Assembly (NCBI GenBank): GCA_030824805.1 | Contig: JAPJRC010000045.1 | Coordinates: forward strand, 1 to 18,085 | Direction of reading: 5' to 3' | DNA from: Micavibrio sp. | GTDB lineage: Bacteria > Pseudomonadota > Alphaproteobacteria > Micavibrionales > Micavibrionaceae | DNA: 18,085 bases | Shown: positions 4,866 through 12,904 of the stretch, in pieces | Layout: every line of letters begins with the position of its first letter | Position numbering within the stretch: position 1 is the first letter of the stretch | Made by a program: the position numbers and the translations under genes | Notes under the pieces: model-generated | What the model was told of the DNA's origin: nothing | The model's database searches: none | The model's input: the letters and a program-made list of their open reading frames with translations, nothing else

Positions 4866-7715
4866 TTATTCTGCGGCCATTTTAAGCGGCTTTTTCCCCA
4901 AAATCGGTTTCAGGTAATGACCGGTATAGCTGTCCTTAACCTTGGCAATTTCCTCAGGTGTGCCTGTTCCCAAAATCGTGCCGCCCTTATGCCCGCCGTC
5001 GGGACCTATATCAATGATCCAGTCGGCGGTTTTGATGACTTCGAGATTGTGCTCGATAACGACACATGTGTTGCCCTGATCGACGAGGGTGTGAAGCACT
5101 TCCATCAGTTTGCGCACGTCTTCAAAATGCAAGCCCGTCGTCGGTTCGTCCAGAATATAAAGCGTTTTGCCTGTCGAGCGCTTGGATAGTTCTTTGGACA
5201 GTTTCACACGTTGTGCTTCGCCGCCTGAAAGTGTGGTGGCGGGCTGGCCGACCTTGATATAGCCAAGGCCGACTTCGCAGAGTGTTTCCATCGTGCGGCG
5301 GATGGTGGGCACCGCCTTGAAAAACTCCGTTGCGTCTTCGATCGTCATGTCGAGCACATCTGCGATACTCTTATCCTTGAACTTTACCTCAAGCGTTTCG
5401 CGGTTATAGCGTTTGCCCTTGCATGCCTCGCACGTCACGTAAACGTCGGGCAGGAAGTGCATCTCGATCTTGATAACGCCATCGCCTTCGCAGGTTTCAC
5501 AGCGGCCGCCTTTGACGTTGAACGAGAAACGGCCGGGGCCGTAACCGCGCGCCTTGGCTTCGGGAAGTCCTGCAAACCAGTCACGTATGGGTGTAAAAGC
5601 ACCGGTGTAGGTTGCCGGGTTAGAACGCGGCGTGCGGCCGATGGGTGACTGGTCGATGTCGATCACCTTGTCCAGATGTTCAATGCCTTCGAGTTTTTTA
5701 TAAGGGAGGGGGTGTTCCCGACTGCCCATCAGCTTTTGCGAGACCGCACGATACAGCGTATCAATGGTGAAGGTGGATTTGCCGGAGCCGGACACGCCCG
5801 TCACGCACGTGAATGTGCCGAGCGGAATATCGGCGGAGATGTTTTTCAGGTTGTTGCCCGTAGCGCCATGTAGCGAGAGCGTATGGCCTTTCTTGCCTTT
5901 GCGGCGCTGACGCGGAACAGGCACTTCCATCTCGCCGGTAAGATATTTTGCCGTGACGGATTTCTTGTTCTTCATCACTTCGGCAGGCGTGCCCTCGGCA
6001 ACGATGGTGCCGCCGTGGACGCCCGCACCGGGTCCCATATCGATCAGGTAATCGGCAAGGCGGATCGCGTCTTCATCGTGTTCGACGACCAGAACGGTGT
6101 TGCCGATATCGCGCAAATGTTTGAGCGTATCCAGCAGGCGGTTGTTGTCTTTCTGGTGCAGGCCGATGGATGGTTCGTCGAGCACATACAAAACGCCCGT
6201 GAGGCCGGAGCCGATTTGGGAGGCGAGGCGGATGCGCTGGCTTTCGCCGCCGGAAAGTGTTGCGGAACCGCGCGAGAGCGTGAGGTAATCAAGACCGACA
6301 TTCATGAGGAAGTTCAAGCGGTCGTTGATCTCTTTAAGGATCTTCTCGGCGATCTGCTGCTTTTGCTTGTCGAGCTTTTTATATACGCCTGCGAACCATG
6401 CGTGTGCGTCTTCAATGCTCATCACCGAGCCTTCACCGATATGCTTCCCGTTGATCTTGACGGCGAGCGCTTCGGGTTTAAGGCGGTAGCCTTTACAATC
6501 TTCGCACGGCGTGCTGGCTTGATAATGCGCGAGGTCATCGCGTGCAGATTGGGAATCCGTTTCGACGAGACGGCGCTCAAGATTGGGAATTACGCCTTCG
6601 AACGGTTTCGTCGTTTTGTAAGAGCGCGCGCCGTCATCGTAAGTAAAGGTAATATCGTCTTCTGTGCCATACAGAATGGCATCGCGCACATCCTGTTTCA
6701 GCTTTTCCCAAGGCGTGTTCATCTTGCCGCCCATAGCTTTGACCACGGCTTCCAGCGTCTGCATGTAGTAACGCGAAAAGTTTTTCGACCACGGGGCTAC
6801 CGCGCCATCGTCGATAGAGAGAGATTTGTCCGGAATGACTAGGTCTTCATCCATGCTGAGCACTTCACCAAGGCCGTCGCAAGCAGGGCAGGCTCCGTGC
6901 GGCGAGTTGAATGAGAACAGGCGGGGTTCGATTTCGGGAATGGTGAAACCGGAAACAGGACAGGCGAATTTTTCGCTGAACAGATGTTCCTTGTTATTGT
7001 CTACTTCCTCCGCGATAACGAGGCCATCGGCAAGGCGCAACGCGGTTTCAACGGAATCGGCCAGACGGTTGCCAAGATCGCCGCGCACAACGATGCGGTC
7101 CACAACAACGGAAATGTCGTGCTTGTATTTTTTATCGAGGCTTGGCACTTCGTCGATCTCATAGACCTTGCCGTCTATTTTAACGCGCTGGAAGCCCTTC
7201 GCCTGATATTCCTTGAATTCCTTTTTGTATTCACCTTTGCGGCCGCGCGCCGTAGGCGCCAGGATCATAAGCTTGGTGCCTTCGGGCATCTGCATGATGC
7301 GGTCCACAATTTGTGAAGCGCTTTGCGATTCAATCGGCAGGCCGGTTGCCGGAGAATAGGGGATGCCGACGCGCGCCCATAGAAGACGCATATAGTCATG
7401 AATTTCCGTCACCGTGCCGACGGTGGAACGGGGGTTTTTGCTTGTGGTTTTTTGTTCGATCGAAATGGCAGGCGAAAGTCCCTCGATAGAATCGACATCG
7501 GGTTTTTGCATCATTTCCAGAAATTGACGCGCGTAAGCGGATAGCGATTCCACGTAGCGGCGTTGCCCTTCCGCATAGATCGTATCAAAGGCGAGGGAAG
7601 ATTTGCCGGAGCCGGACAGCCCCGTGAGCACGACCAGTTTGTCGCGCGGAATGTCCACATTCACATTTTTGAGATTGTGTTCGCGCGCCCCGCGCACGGA
7701 GATTTTGGTCAGCAT
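4866..7715 (-). CDS. uvrA: Excinuclease ABC subunit A (UvrA)
   Basis: UvrA is the damage-recognition ATPase of nucleotide excision repair; it loads UvrB onto lesions. The 949-aa protein shows both ABC modules: Walker A GLSGSGKS (about 32-39) and a second GVSGSGKST, and signatures LSGGESQR and LSGGEAQR, each followed by a LDEP Walker B. Zinc-site cysteines are visible, including CPACDGLG and CETCEGDG paired with CEACKGKR. I chose ATG 7715 (MLTKISVRGAREHNLK), the family start; an upstream GTG at 7778 would add 21 unrelated residues that overlap the preceding gene. The start lies within the last codons of the DUF6314 gene (7-nt overlap), so translation is probably coupled. A LexA-type box at the operon head suggests SOS induction. 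Confidence 0.97.
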   Translation of the reverse strand: MLTKISVRGAREHNLKNVNVDIPRDKLVVLTGLSGSGKSSLAFDTIYAEGQRRYVESLSAYARQFLEMMQKPDVDSIEGLSPAISIEQKTTSKNPRSTVGTVTEIHDYMRLLWARVGIPYSPATGLPIESQSASQIVDRIMQMPEGTKLMILAPTARGRKGEYKKEFKEYQAKGFQRVKIDGKVYEIDEVPSLDKKYKHDISVVVDRIVVRGDLGNRLADSVETALRLADGLVIAEEVDNNKEHLFSEKFACPVSGFTIPEIEPRLFSFNSPHGACPACDGLGEVLSMDEDLVIPDKSLSIDDGAVAPWSKNFSRYYMQTLEAVVKAMGGKMNTPWEKLKQDVRDAILYGTEDDITFTYDDGARSYKTTKPFEGVIPNLERRLVETDSQSARDDLAHYQASTPCEDCKGYRLKPEALAVKINGKHIGEGSVMSIEDAHAWFAGVYKKLDKQKQQIAEKILKEINDRLNFLMNVGLDYLTLSRGSATLSGGESQRIRLASQIGSGLTGVLYVLDEPSIGLHQKDNNRLLDTLKHLRDIGNTVLVVEHDEDAIRLADYLIDMGPGAGVHGGTIVAEGTPAEVMKNKKSVTAKYLTGEMEVPVPRQRRKGKKGHTLSLHGATGNNLKNISADIPLGTFTCVTGVSGSGKSTFTIDTLYRAVSQKLMGSREHPLPYKKLEGIEHLDKVIDIDQSPIGRTPRSNPATYTGAFTPIRDWFAGLPEAKARGYGPGRFSFNVKGGRCETCEGDGVIKIEMHFLPDVYVTCEACKGKRYNRETLEVKFKDKSIADVLDMTIEDATEFFKAVPTIRRTMETLCEVGLGYIKVGQPATTLSGGEAQRVKLSKELSKRSTGKTLYILDEPTTGLHFEDVRKLMEVLHTLVDQGNTCVVIEHNLEVIKTADWIIDIGPDGGHKGGTILGTGTPEEIAKVKDSYTGHYLKPILGKKPLKMAAE

Positions 7716-8155
7716 GGTCCCTGTCTGAAATAATTTGTTTCTATAGTGTAATTTTTCCTCGGCCCGTGGACATTCCACGATACGGTGAAGCGGTTGTCAT
7801 TGTGAAATACATACTTGCCACGATAAGTATCGTTCCCGCACAAATGAAGCGCTTCAGCCTTTAATATATGATCGTCCTGTTGAAAAGACAGAGAGTGGAA
7901 GGGCCTGCCATCGGTAAAATTCACATGCAGATCCCGTCCGAAATGCCGGAGATAATAACTTTGATAGAAGTCCAGGATCTCCTGCCCGATTCTATGGCTT
8001 CCTTTTTCAGAATAGGACAGGTGGCCGGGACTTGTTTCCCTGTATTCGGCCATGCCGGACATGCGGTCTATTCCGTCAATTCTGCGTTCAATAAGCCATT
8101 GCCCTTTCAACAGGTGAAAAGCCGCATCTGTCTGAATGTTCCTATTTTGTTCCAT
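7709..8155 (-). CDS. DUF6314 family protein
   Basis: This is a 148-aa soluble protein without signal peptide. It matches my knowledge of the DUF6314 family: an N-terminal LLKGQWLIERRI segment, then HVNFTDGRPFH (about 77-87), HLCGNDTYRGKYVF (104-117) and the closing WNVHGPRKNYTI (127-138). The family is of unknown function, common in Alphaproteobacteria, and its repeated beta-strand pattern suggests a lipocalin-like barrel. The gene is the first of an operon with uvrA, whose ATG lies inside its stop region. ATG 8155 is the only Met near the start but has a poor ribosome binding site, and a LexA-type box covers codons 2-6. A promoter 6 nt upstream suggests a leaderless mRNA. The stress-response link is inferred from context only. 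Confidence 0.8.
   Translation of the reverse strand: MEQNRNIQTDAAFHLLKGQWLIERRIDGIDRMSGMAEYRETSPGHLSYSEKGSHRIGQEILDFYQSYYLRHFGRDLHVNFTDGRPFHSLSFQQDDHILKAEALHLCGNDTYRGKYVFHNDNRFTVSWNVHGPRKNYTIETNYFRQGPC
8138..8152 (-). promoter_or_regulatory. LexA-type SOS box at the head of the DUF6314-uvrA operon
   Basis: The plus strand reads GTTC-CTATTTT-GTTC (GAAC-N7-GAAC on the coding strand), an exact match to the GTTC-N7-GTTC direct repeat bound by alphaproteobacterial LexA. It lies immediately downstream of a predicted promoter and overlaps the first codons of the operon. Bound LexA there would block initiation or early elongation. uvrA is a classic SOS gene, which strengthens the call. Confidence 0.75.
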
Positions 8156-8161
8156 TCATTC

Positions 8162-8191
8162 TTTATAATATGAGGGTGCGGATTTGCGCAA
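8162..8191 (-). promoter_or_regulatory. Predicted promoter of the DUF6314-uvrA operon
   Basis: On the minus strand TATAAA (8162-8167) is a good -10 and TTGCGC (8186-8191) a partial -35 with 18-nt spacing. Six nt separate the -10 from the A of the ATG at 8155, so transcription would start at or next to the start codon. The LexA box at 8138-8152 lies just after the start point. Confidence 0.5.
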
Positions 8192-8220
8192 CGGGAAAGT
8201 TAAAAACCGCCCTTGATATT

Positions 8221-8236
8221 TTAGCGGCTGCGCTAA
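8221..8236 (+). repeat. Inverted repeat upstream of the GST gene
   Basis: TTAGCG (8221-8226) and CGCTAA (8231-8236) are inverted copies around GCTG, 21 nt before the gst ribosome binding site. It could be a small regulator site or a leader hairpin. No further support. Confidence 0.35.
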
Positions 8237-8269
8237 GTGTCTGGCATCAACCTTTTGAGGAGCAAATTT

Positions 8270-8902
8270 ATGTCTTATGAACTTTACACAAAAGCCGGTT
8301 CCTGCTCGATGGCCATTCATGCCGTCATGAACGAGCTGGGCCTTAATCCCACAGTTCACATCATGGAAGCCGGTAATGGCGCGAATGGCCTGAAGTCGGC
8401 CGAGTATCTCGCCATCAACCCGCGCGGCAACGTTCCATACATAGTAGAAGACGGCAAAGGCATGGGCGAGGGCGGTGCGATCCTGACATATCTATGCGAC
8501 AAGAACGGCAAACTCCTTCCGAAAGAAGGCCATGCGCGTGCCAAAGCGCTGCAATGGCTAATGTTTGCAAACTCCACGCTGCACCCTGCCTATGGCCGCA
8601 CTTTCTGGATCAACTCCAACCTGCCCGAAGAGCAACGCGAAGCGGCGCTGAAAGCGGCACGTTCCCAAATTCAGGATCTGTGGGATTATGTCGAGGCCGA
8701 ACTGGCCAAAGCAGGCGGAACCTACACATCCGGCAACGAACTGACGGCGGCCGATTTCCTGATCGCGACGATCGCCAACTGGAACCCATCCGCCTATAAA
8801 TTCGGGCCGAAAACCAAGGCGCTTTTGCAGAATATCTCTGCGCGTCCTTCGTACCAACAGGCTCTGGCAGCAGAGAAAATCGAATATAAAGCCGCCGCCT
8901 AA
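8270..8902 (+). CDS. Glutathione S-transferase, beta-class-like
   Basis: This is a 210-aa cytosolic enzyme expected to conjugate or reduce substrates with glutathione. Residues 1-80 form the thioredoxin-like domain: LYTKAGSCSMAIH places Cys12 at the beta-class catalytic position, NPRGNVPYI has the cis-proline loop, and EGGAILTYL has the glutathione gamma-glutamyl contact region. Residues 90-205 form the all-helical domain with the LTAADFLIA N-capping motif. ATG 8270 has GAGGAG at 8257-8262; the longer frame from 8237 is not needed. It is divergent from the DUF6314-uvrA operon and is followed by a hairpin. The physiological substrate cannot be read from sequence; stress or detoxification is the usual guess. 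Confidence 0.92.
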   Translation: MSYELYTKAGSCSMAIHAVMNELGLNPTVHIMEAGNGANGLKSAEYLAINPRGNVPYIVEDGKGMGEGGAILTYLCDKNGKLLPKEGHARAKALQWLMFANSTLHPAYGRTFWINSNLPEEQREAALKAARSQIQDLWDYVEAELAKAGGTYTSGNELTAADFLIATIANWNPSAYKFGPKTKALLQNISARPSYQQALAAEKIEYKAAA

Positions 8903-8921
8903 TTCTGCACGGGATAAGCGT

Positions 8922-8947
8922 AAGGCCGCCCATTGACGGGCGGCCTT
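8922..8947 (+). terminator. Hairpin after the GST gene, probable terminator
   Basis: AAGGCCGCCC (8922-8931) pairs perfectly with GGGCGGCCTT (8938-8947) around ATTGAC. It lies 20 nt after the stop codon. There is no real T-tract, so it may be a weak or Rho-assisted terminator. Confidence 0.6.
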
Positions 8948-8973
8948 GCACCTTTCTATAGTACCCATATCAA
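8946..8973 (+). promoter_or_regulatory. Possible promoter of ssb
   Basis: TTGCAC (8946-8951) and TATCAA (8968-8973) are 16 nt apart, 26 nt before the GTG start. The -35 overlaps the foot of the preceding hairpin. No LexA-type box was seen here, although ssb is SOS-controlled in some bacteria. Confidence 0.35.
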
Positions 8974-8999
8974 TTCACATTTCCTAAGGGGTATTTCTC

Positions 9000-9473
9000 G
9001 TGGCTGGTTCCATCAATAAAGTCATTCTCGTCGGCAATCTGGGCAACGACCCCGAAATCAAGAACATGCAATCCGGTGACCGCGTTGCAAACCTTTCCGT
9101 TGCGACATCCGAAAGCTGGAAAGACAAGGCGACAGGCGAGCGCAAGGAGCGCACGGAATGGCATCGTGTTGTGGTGTTCAACCAGAACCTGATCAATGTT
9201 TGCGAAAACTACCTGAAAAAAGGGTCGAAGATTTACGTTGAAGGCCAGCTGGAAACCCGTTCGTGGGAACAGGATGGCCAGAAAAAATACACCACCGAAG
9301 TGGTTCTGCGCCCGTACCGCGGCGAGATCACGATGCTGGATTCCAAAGGCTCAGGCGGCGGCTTCGCTTCGCAAGGGCAAGACGACTACGGCAGCAGCTT
9401 TGGCGGTCCGTCGGGTGGAAAATCTTCCAGCCGCGCGCCTGTGAATGAAATGGAAGATGAAATTCCTTTCTAG
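9000..9473 (+). CDS. ssb: Single-stranded DNA-binding protein SSB
   Basis: This is a 157-aa protein that coats single-stranded DNA during replication, repair and recombination. Residues 1-112 form the OB fold: SINKVILVGNLGNDPE, then TEWHRVVVF, KKGSKIYVEGQLETRSW and YTTEVVL. A flexible Gly/Ser-rich linker follows. The C-terminal tip EMEDEIPF is the conserved acidic peptide that recruits partner proteins. The start is GTG at 9000, with AAGGGG at 8986-8991 as ribosome binding site; there is no ATG at the right place. Position between uvrA (divergent) and gyrA matches an arrangement common in Alphaproteobacteria. Confidence 0.97.
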   Translation: MAGSINKVILVGNLGNDPEIKNMQSGDRVANLSVATSESWKDKATGERKERTEWHRVVVFNQNLINVCENYLKKGSKIYVEGQLETRSWEQDGQKKYTTEVVLRPYRGEITMLDSKGSGGGFASQGQDDYGSSFGGPSGGKSSSRAPVNEMEDEIPF

Positions 9474-9482
9474 GAACAGGCC

Positions 9483-9507
9483 CTTGTCACCAGAAGGTGG
9501 CAAGTTT
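9483..9507 (+). terminator. Terminator after ssb
   Basis: CTTGTCACC (9483-9491) pairs with GGTGGCAAG (9496-9504), with one G-U pair, around AGAA, followed by TTT. It starts 10 nt past the ssb stop. The T-tract is short. Confidence 0.6.
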
Positions 9508-9541
9508 GCGATCCGGAACCCATAGGGAATAGAATAGAACC

Positions 9542-10009
9542 ATGAAACCGATCCTCCCCCTCTTTGCTATCGCCATGCTCATGAGTGCGCCTGCCTGGTC
9601 CCAGGAAAATGCGGGCACTCCCATTCCTCAAGCGGAAGAGGGCGAAGAAGCCGTTTCTGCCGCTGCCATGGCTCTGGCCAAGGAAATGCATGAAATATGG
9701 CCCATCCGTACGCGGATAGAATCCGCGATCGATTCCGTTGCGCAAAACTTCCCACCGGAAAAGCAGGCGGAAGCAAAGGCGATTATTCGTAGAAATATCC
9801 AGTTCGATCAGGTCGAAGAAGAGTCCATACGTGCGATGGCATCGACCTTTACCGAAGAGGAGCTAAGGGCCATGGTCGATTTTTATGGCTCTGAAACGGG
9901 CCGCGGGATCTCCAGCAAGACGCAGGATTACGAAGCCGCTATGGTGCCCGTTATCACCAAAATGATGGACAAAGCCATGCTCGATCTGAAGACCGGAATG
10001 GCCCAGTAA
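9542..10009 (+). CDS. Exported DUF2059 domain protein
   Basis: This is a 155-aa precursor. Residues 1-20 are a signal peptide (MKPILPLFAIAMLMSAPAWS) with probable cleavage before QENAG, so the product should be periplasmic. The mature protein is helical and charged. The segment TFTEEELRAMVDFYGSETGRGI (about 105-126) is characteristic of DUF2059, a periplasmic or envelope domain of unknown function. ATG 9542 has only a weak purine-rich ribosome binding site. It is a single gene between the terminators of ssb and its own (10045-10069), so it is probably transcribed alone. No catalytic residues can be proposed. Confidence 0.8.
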   Translation: MKPILPLFAIAMLMSAPAWSQENAGTPIPQAEEGEEAVSAAAMALAKEMHEIWPIRTRIESAIDSVAQNFPPEKQAEAKAIIRRNIQFDQVEEESIRAMASTFTEEELRAMVDFYGSETGRGISSKTQDYEAAMVPVITKMMDKAMLDLKTGMAQ

Positions 10010-10044
10010 AACAGGCTGAAAAACACCGTTATTTCAAGTGGATA

Positions 10045-10069
10045 AAATGCGGGCGAAATGCCCGCATTT
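10045..10069 (+). terminator. Hairpin after the DUF2059 gene, probable terminator
   Basis: AAATGCGGGC (10045-10054) pairs perfectly with GCCCGCATTT (10060-10069) around GAAAT. The 3' arm ends in TTT, followed by CCTT. It separates the DUF2059 gene from gyrA. Confidence 0.65.
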
Positions 10070-10084
10070 CCTTGTGCCCGCGCC

Positions 10085-10113
10085 TTGATTTTGCTACAAA
10101 AATCCATTGTAAA
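10085..10113 (+). promoter_or_regulatory. Possible gyrA promoter
   Basis: TTGATT (10085-10090) and TGTAAA (10108-10113) are spaced by 17 nt, about 28 nt before the gyrA ATG. Match quality is moderate. The gyrA start has no strong Shine-Dalgarno sequence. Confidence 0.4.
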
Positions 10114-10141
10114 CCCGACTCTGGAACCTGGTGTTTAATTC

Positions 10142-12889
10142 ATGTCCGAAAGCGCTATCAAAGAACCGTCTTCGCCGATCGTAACAATCGAAGATGAAAT
10201 GAAGCAATCCTATCTCGATTACGCGATGAGCGTTATCGTGAGCCGCGCGCTTCCCGATCTGCGCGATGGATTGAAGCCGGTGCATAGACGTATTTTCTAC
10301 GCCATGCGCGAAGGCGGATACGCATCCGACAAACCGTACCGCAAATCTGCAAGGGTGGTCGGGGATGTGATGGGTAAATATCACCCGCACGGCGACCAGG
10401 CGATTTACATGGCCATGGTGCGTATGGCGCAGGATTTCTCCATGCGCCTGCCGCTCATCGATGGTCAGGGGAACTTCGGCTCCATGGATGGCGATATGCC
10501 CGCCGCCATGCGTTACACGGAATCGCGCCTGAACAAAGCCGCCGATGCGTTGCTTGAAGACCTTGAAAAAGATACGGTCAACTTCCATCCCAACTACGAC
10601 GAAAGCCTGACCGAGCCCGAAGTGCTTCCGGCGCGTATTCCAAACCTGCTCGTCAACGGCGCTGGCGGTATCGCCGTCGGTATGGCGACGAACATCCCGC
10701 CGCACAATCTCGGCGAAGTCGTCGATGGATGTCTGGCCTATGTCGACAACAATGAAATTTCCAACGAAGAGCTGGCTGCCATAATTCCGGGGCCAGATTT
10801 CCCGACGGGCGGACAAATCCTTGGACGTTCCGGTATCCGCAGCGCGTATCACACGGGCAACGGTTCCGTCGTTATGCGCGCCAAGACTTCTTTCGAAGAC
10901 ATTTCGTCGGGCCGTGAAGCGATCATCGTTCATGAAATTCCGTATCAGGTGAACAAAGGAAATCTCCTGCAGCGTCTCGGCGAAGTCGCGCGCGAAAAAA
11001 TCGTGGAAGATATTTCCGAGATCCGCGATGAATCCGATCGCGAAGGCGTGCGTATTGTTATCGAATTGAAAAAAGGCGCCGTTGCGGATGTGGTTCTAAA
11101 CCAGCTGTTCAAGGCTACGGCACTCCAGACATCGTTCGGCTGTAACTTCGTGGCGCTGGACCATGGCCGCCCGAAAATCCTCGTGCTCAAAGACTTCATT
11201 CAGGCGTTCGTAAAATTCCGTGAAGAAGTCATCACCCGCCGAACGATCTATGAGCTTGGCAAAGCACGCGAGCGCGCACACATCTTGGCGGGTCTTGCGG
11301 TGGCTGTTGCCAATATCGACGAAATTATTTCGCTCATCCGAAACGCAAAGAACCCCCAGGAAGCCAAAGAGGGCTTGCTGGCAAAACGCTGGGCGGCACT
11401 GGATGTTGCACCCTTGATCGCGCTGATTGACGATCCGGAATATCCTGTAAACGAAGACGGCACCTACCAGATGTCGGAAGCGCAGGCGAAAGCCATTCTG
11501 GATCTGCGCCTGCACCGTTTGACGGGCCTCGAGCGCGATAAGATCGGCGATGAATTGAAACAGATCACAGACGCCATTGCCGAATATCTGGCCATTCTCG
11601 CAAGCCGCGAAAAGTTGCTCGAAGTTCTGCGCAACGAACTGGTCGAGATTAAAGCCAAGTTCGACACGCCGCGCCGTACGCAATTGGTCGATTCCGAATT
11701 TGAAATGGATATCGAAGAGCTTATCCAGCGTGAAGACATGGTTGTGACCATCTCCCATGGCGGATACGTAAAACGTGTTCCCCTTGATACATACCGTGCG
11801 CAGCGCCGCGGCGGCAAAGGCCGTTCAGGAACTGCGCTCAAAGACGACGATTTTGTCGCCGATATGTTTGTGGCCAGCACGCACACACCGATCGTGTTCT
11901 TCACGAGCCGCGGTATCGCGCACAAGATCAAGGTATGGCAGTTGCCTCTGGCGACGCCGACCTCGCGCGGAAAAGCACTCGTCAACCTTATGCCGCTGCA
12001 GGATGGAGAGAATGTTTCCGTTTACCTGCGCGTGCCGGAAAACGAAGAAGTCTGGGACAAGCTGGACATCATGTTTGCGACATCGCACGGTTCTGTCCGC
12101 CGCAACAAGCTGACAGACTTCCAGAGCATCCGTTCCAACGGTCTTATCGCCATGAAATTGGAAGAAGGCGAGAAGCTTGTCTCTGTCAAAATCTGCGCTC
12201 CGGACGAGGACATCATGCTTGCCACCGCAAAAGGCAAGGCTATCCGTTTCGCCGTGGACGATATCCGCGTCTTCTCCGGTCGTACCTCGACCGGTGTGCG
12301 CGGTATCAAACTTGCGGAAGGCGACGAGGTTATCTCCATGTCCGTGCTCAAGCATGTGGATGTATCACCGGAAGAACGTATTGCTTATCTCAAGGCTGCG
12401 AACAAGCTGCGCGGCGCCGACGAGGAGGGCATGGAAATCGAGGAAGGCGCTTCCGGCAACTTTACGCTGGCGCCAGATCGCTTCAAGGAGCTGCAATCGA
12501 AGGAACAGTTCGTGCTCACGGCCACCAATGGCGGCTTCGGCAAGCGCACCTCGGCCTATGAATATCGTCTGACAGGACGCGGCGGACAGGGCATTACGAA
12601 CATGGGACTCACGAGCAAGAATGGCGGCCAAGTGGTTGCGACATTCCCAGTTACGGACAGTCATCAGGTCATGCTGATCTCCAACATGGGCCAGATGATC
12701 CGGATGCCGATCAATGGTGTCCGCTTTACCGGAAGATCCGCCCAGGGCGTAACCTTGTTCAAAGTTGCCGAAGGTGAAAAAGTTGTCTCTGTTGCCTGGT
12801 TGATTGAAGAAGAAGGGGACGATGTCGTCGAGGTTACAGGTGATGCTGTAGCCGAAGACATTGCTGCGGAAGAAAGCGCGCCGGAATAA
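10142..12889 (+). CDS. gyrA: DNA gyrase subunit A
   Basis: GyrA is the breakage-reunion subunit of DNA gyrase, which supercoils DNA together with GyrB. The 915-aa protein has the winged-helix/tower core with catalytic Tyr125 in AAMRYTESRL, and the GyrA box QRRGGKGRSG in the C-terminal domain, which identifies gyrase rather than ParC. The beta-pinwheel repeats continue to an acidic tail, with an extra segment of roughly 40 residues (ANKLRGADEEGMEI to FKELQSKEQ) that I recall as common in Alphaproteobacteria. The quinolone-determining loop reads HPHGDQAIYMAMVRMAQ: Gln86 and Met90 stand where E. coli has Ser83 and Asp87. A diguanylate cyclase gene follows 15 nt later, probably in the same transcript. 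Confidence 0.98.
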   Translation: MSESAIKEPSSPIVTIEDEMKQSYLDYAMSVIVSRALPDLRDGLKPVHRRIFYAMREGGYASDKPYRKSARVVGDVMGKYHPHGDQAIYMAMVRMAQDFSMRLPLIDGQGNFGSMDGDMPAAMRYTESRLNKAADALLEDLEKDTVNFHPNYDESLTEPEVLPARIPNLLVNGAGGIAVGMATNIPPHNLGEVVDGCLAYVDNNEISNEELAAIIPGPDFPTGGQILGRSGIRSAYHTGNGSVVMRAKTSFEDISSGREAIIVHEIPYQVNKGNLLQRLGEVAREKIVEDISEIRDESDREGVRIVIELKKGAVADVVLNQLFKATALQTSFGCNFVALDHGRPKILVLKDFIQAFVKFREEVITRRTIYELGKARERAHILAGLAVAVANIDEIISLIRNAKNPQEAKEGLLAKRWAALDVAPLIALIDDPEYPVNEDGTYQMSEAQAKAILDLRLHRLTGLERDKIGDELKQITDAIAEYLAILASREKLLEVLRNELVEIKAKFDTPRRTQLVDSEFEMDIEELIQREDMVVTISHGGYVKRVPLDTYRAQRRGGKGRSGTALKDDDFVADMFVASTHTPIVFFTSRGIAHKIKVWQLPLATPTSRGKALVNLMPLQDGENVSVYLRVPENEEVWDKLDIMFATSHGSVRRNKLTDFQSIRSNGLIAMKLEEGEKLVSVKICAPDEDIMLATAKGKAIRFAVDDIRVFSGRTSTGVRGIKLAEGDEVISMSVLKHVDVSPEERIAYLKAANKLRGADEEGMEIEEGASGNFTLAPDRFKELQSKEQFVLTATNGGFGKRTSAYEYRLTGRGGQGITNMGLTSKNGGQVVATFPVTDSHQVMLISNMGQMIRMPINGVRFTGRSAQGVTLFKVAEGEKVVSVAWLIEEEGDDVVEVTGDAVAEDIAAEESAPE

Positions 12890-12904
12890 AGGGAGCCGTT
12901 GCCT

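Noticed and set aside
5883..6842. A 319-codon plus-strand open frame inside uvrA
   Set aside because: The minus strand encodes conserved UvrA motifs throughout; the plus-strand frame shows no family and no ribosome binding site.
7716..7778. Upstream GTG start adding 21 residues to UvrA
   Set aside because: Family members begin at the MLTKI-type start; the extension overlaps the DUF6314 coding region and has no homology or ribosome binding site.
10094..10933. A 279-codon minus-strand open frame opposite gyrA
   Set aside because: It is antisense to the highly conserved GyrA active-site region and is a by-product of codon bias.
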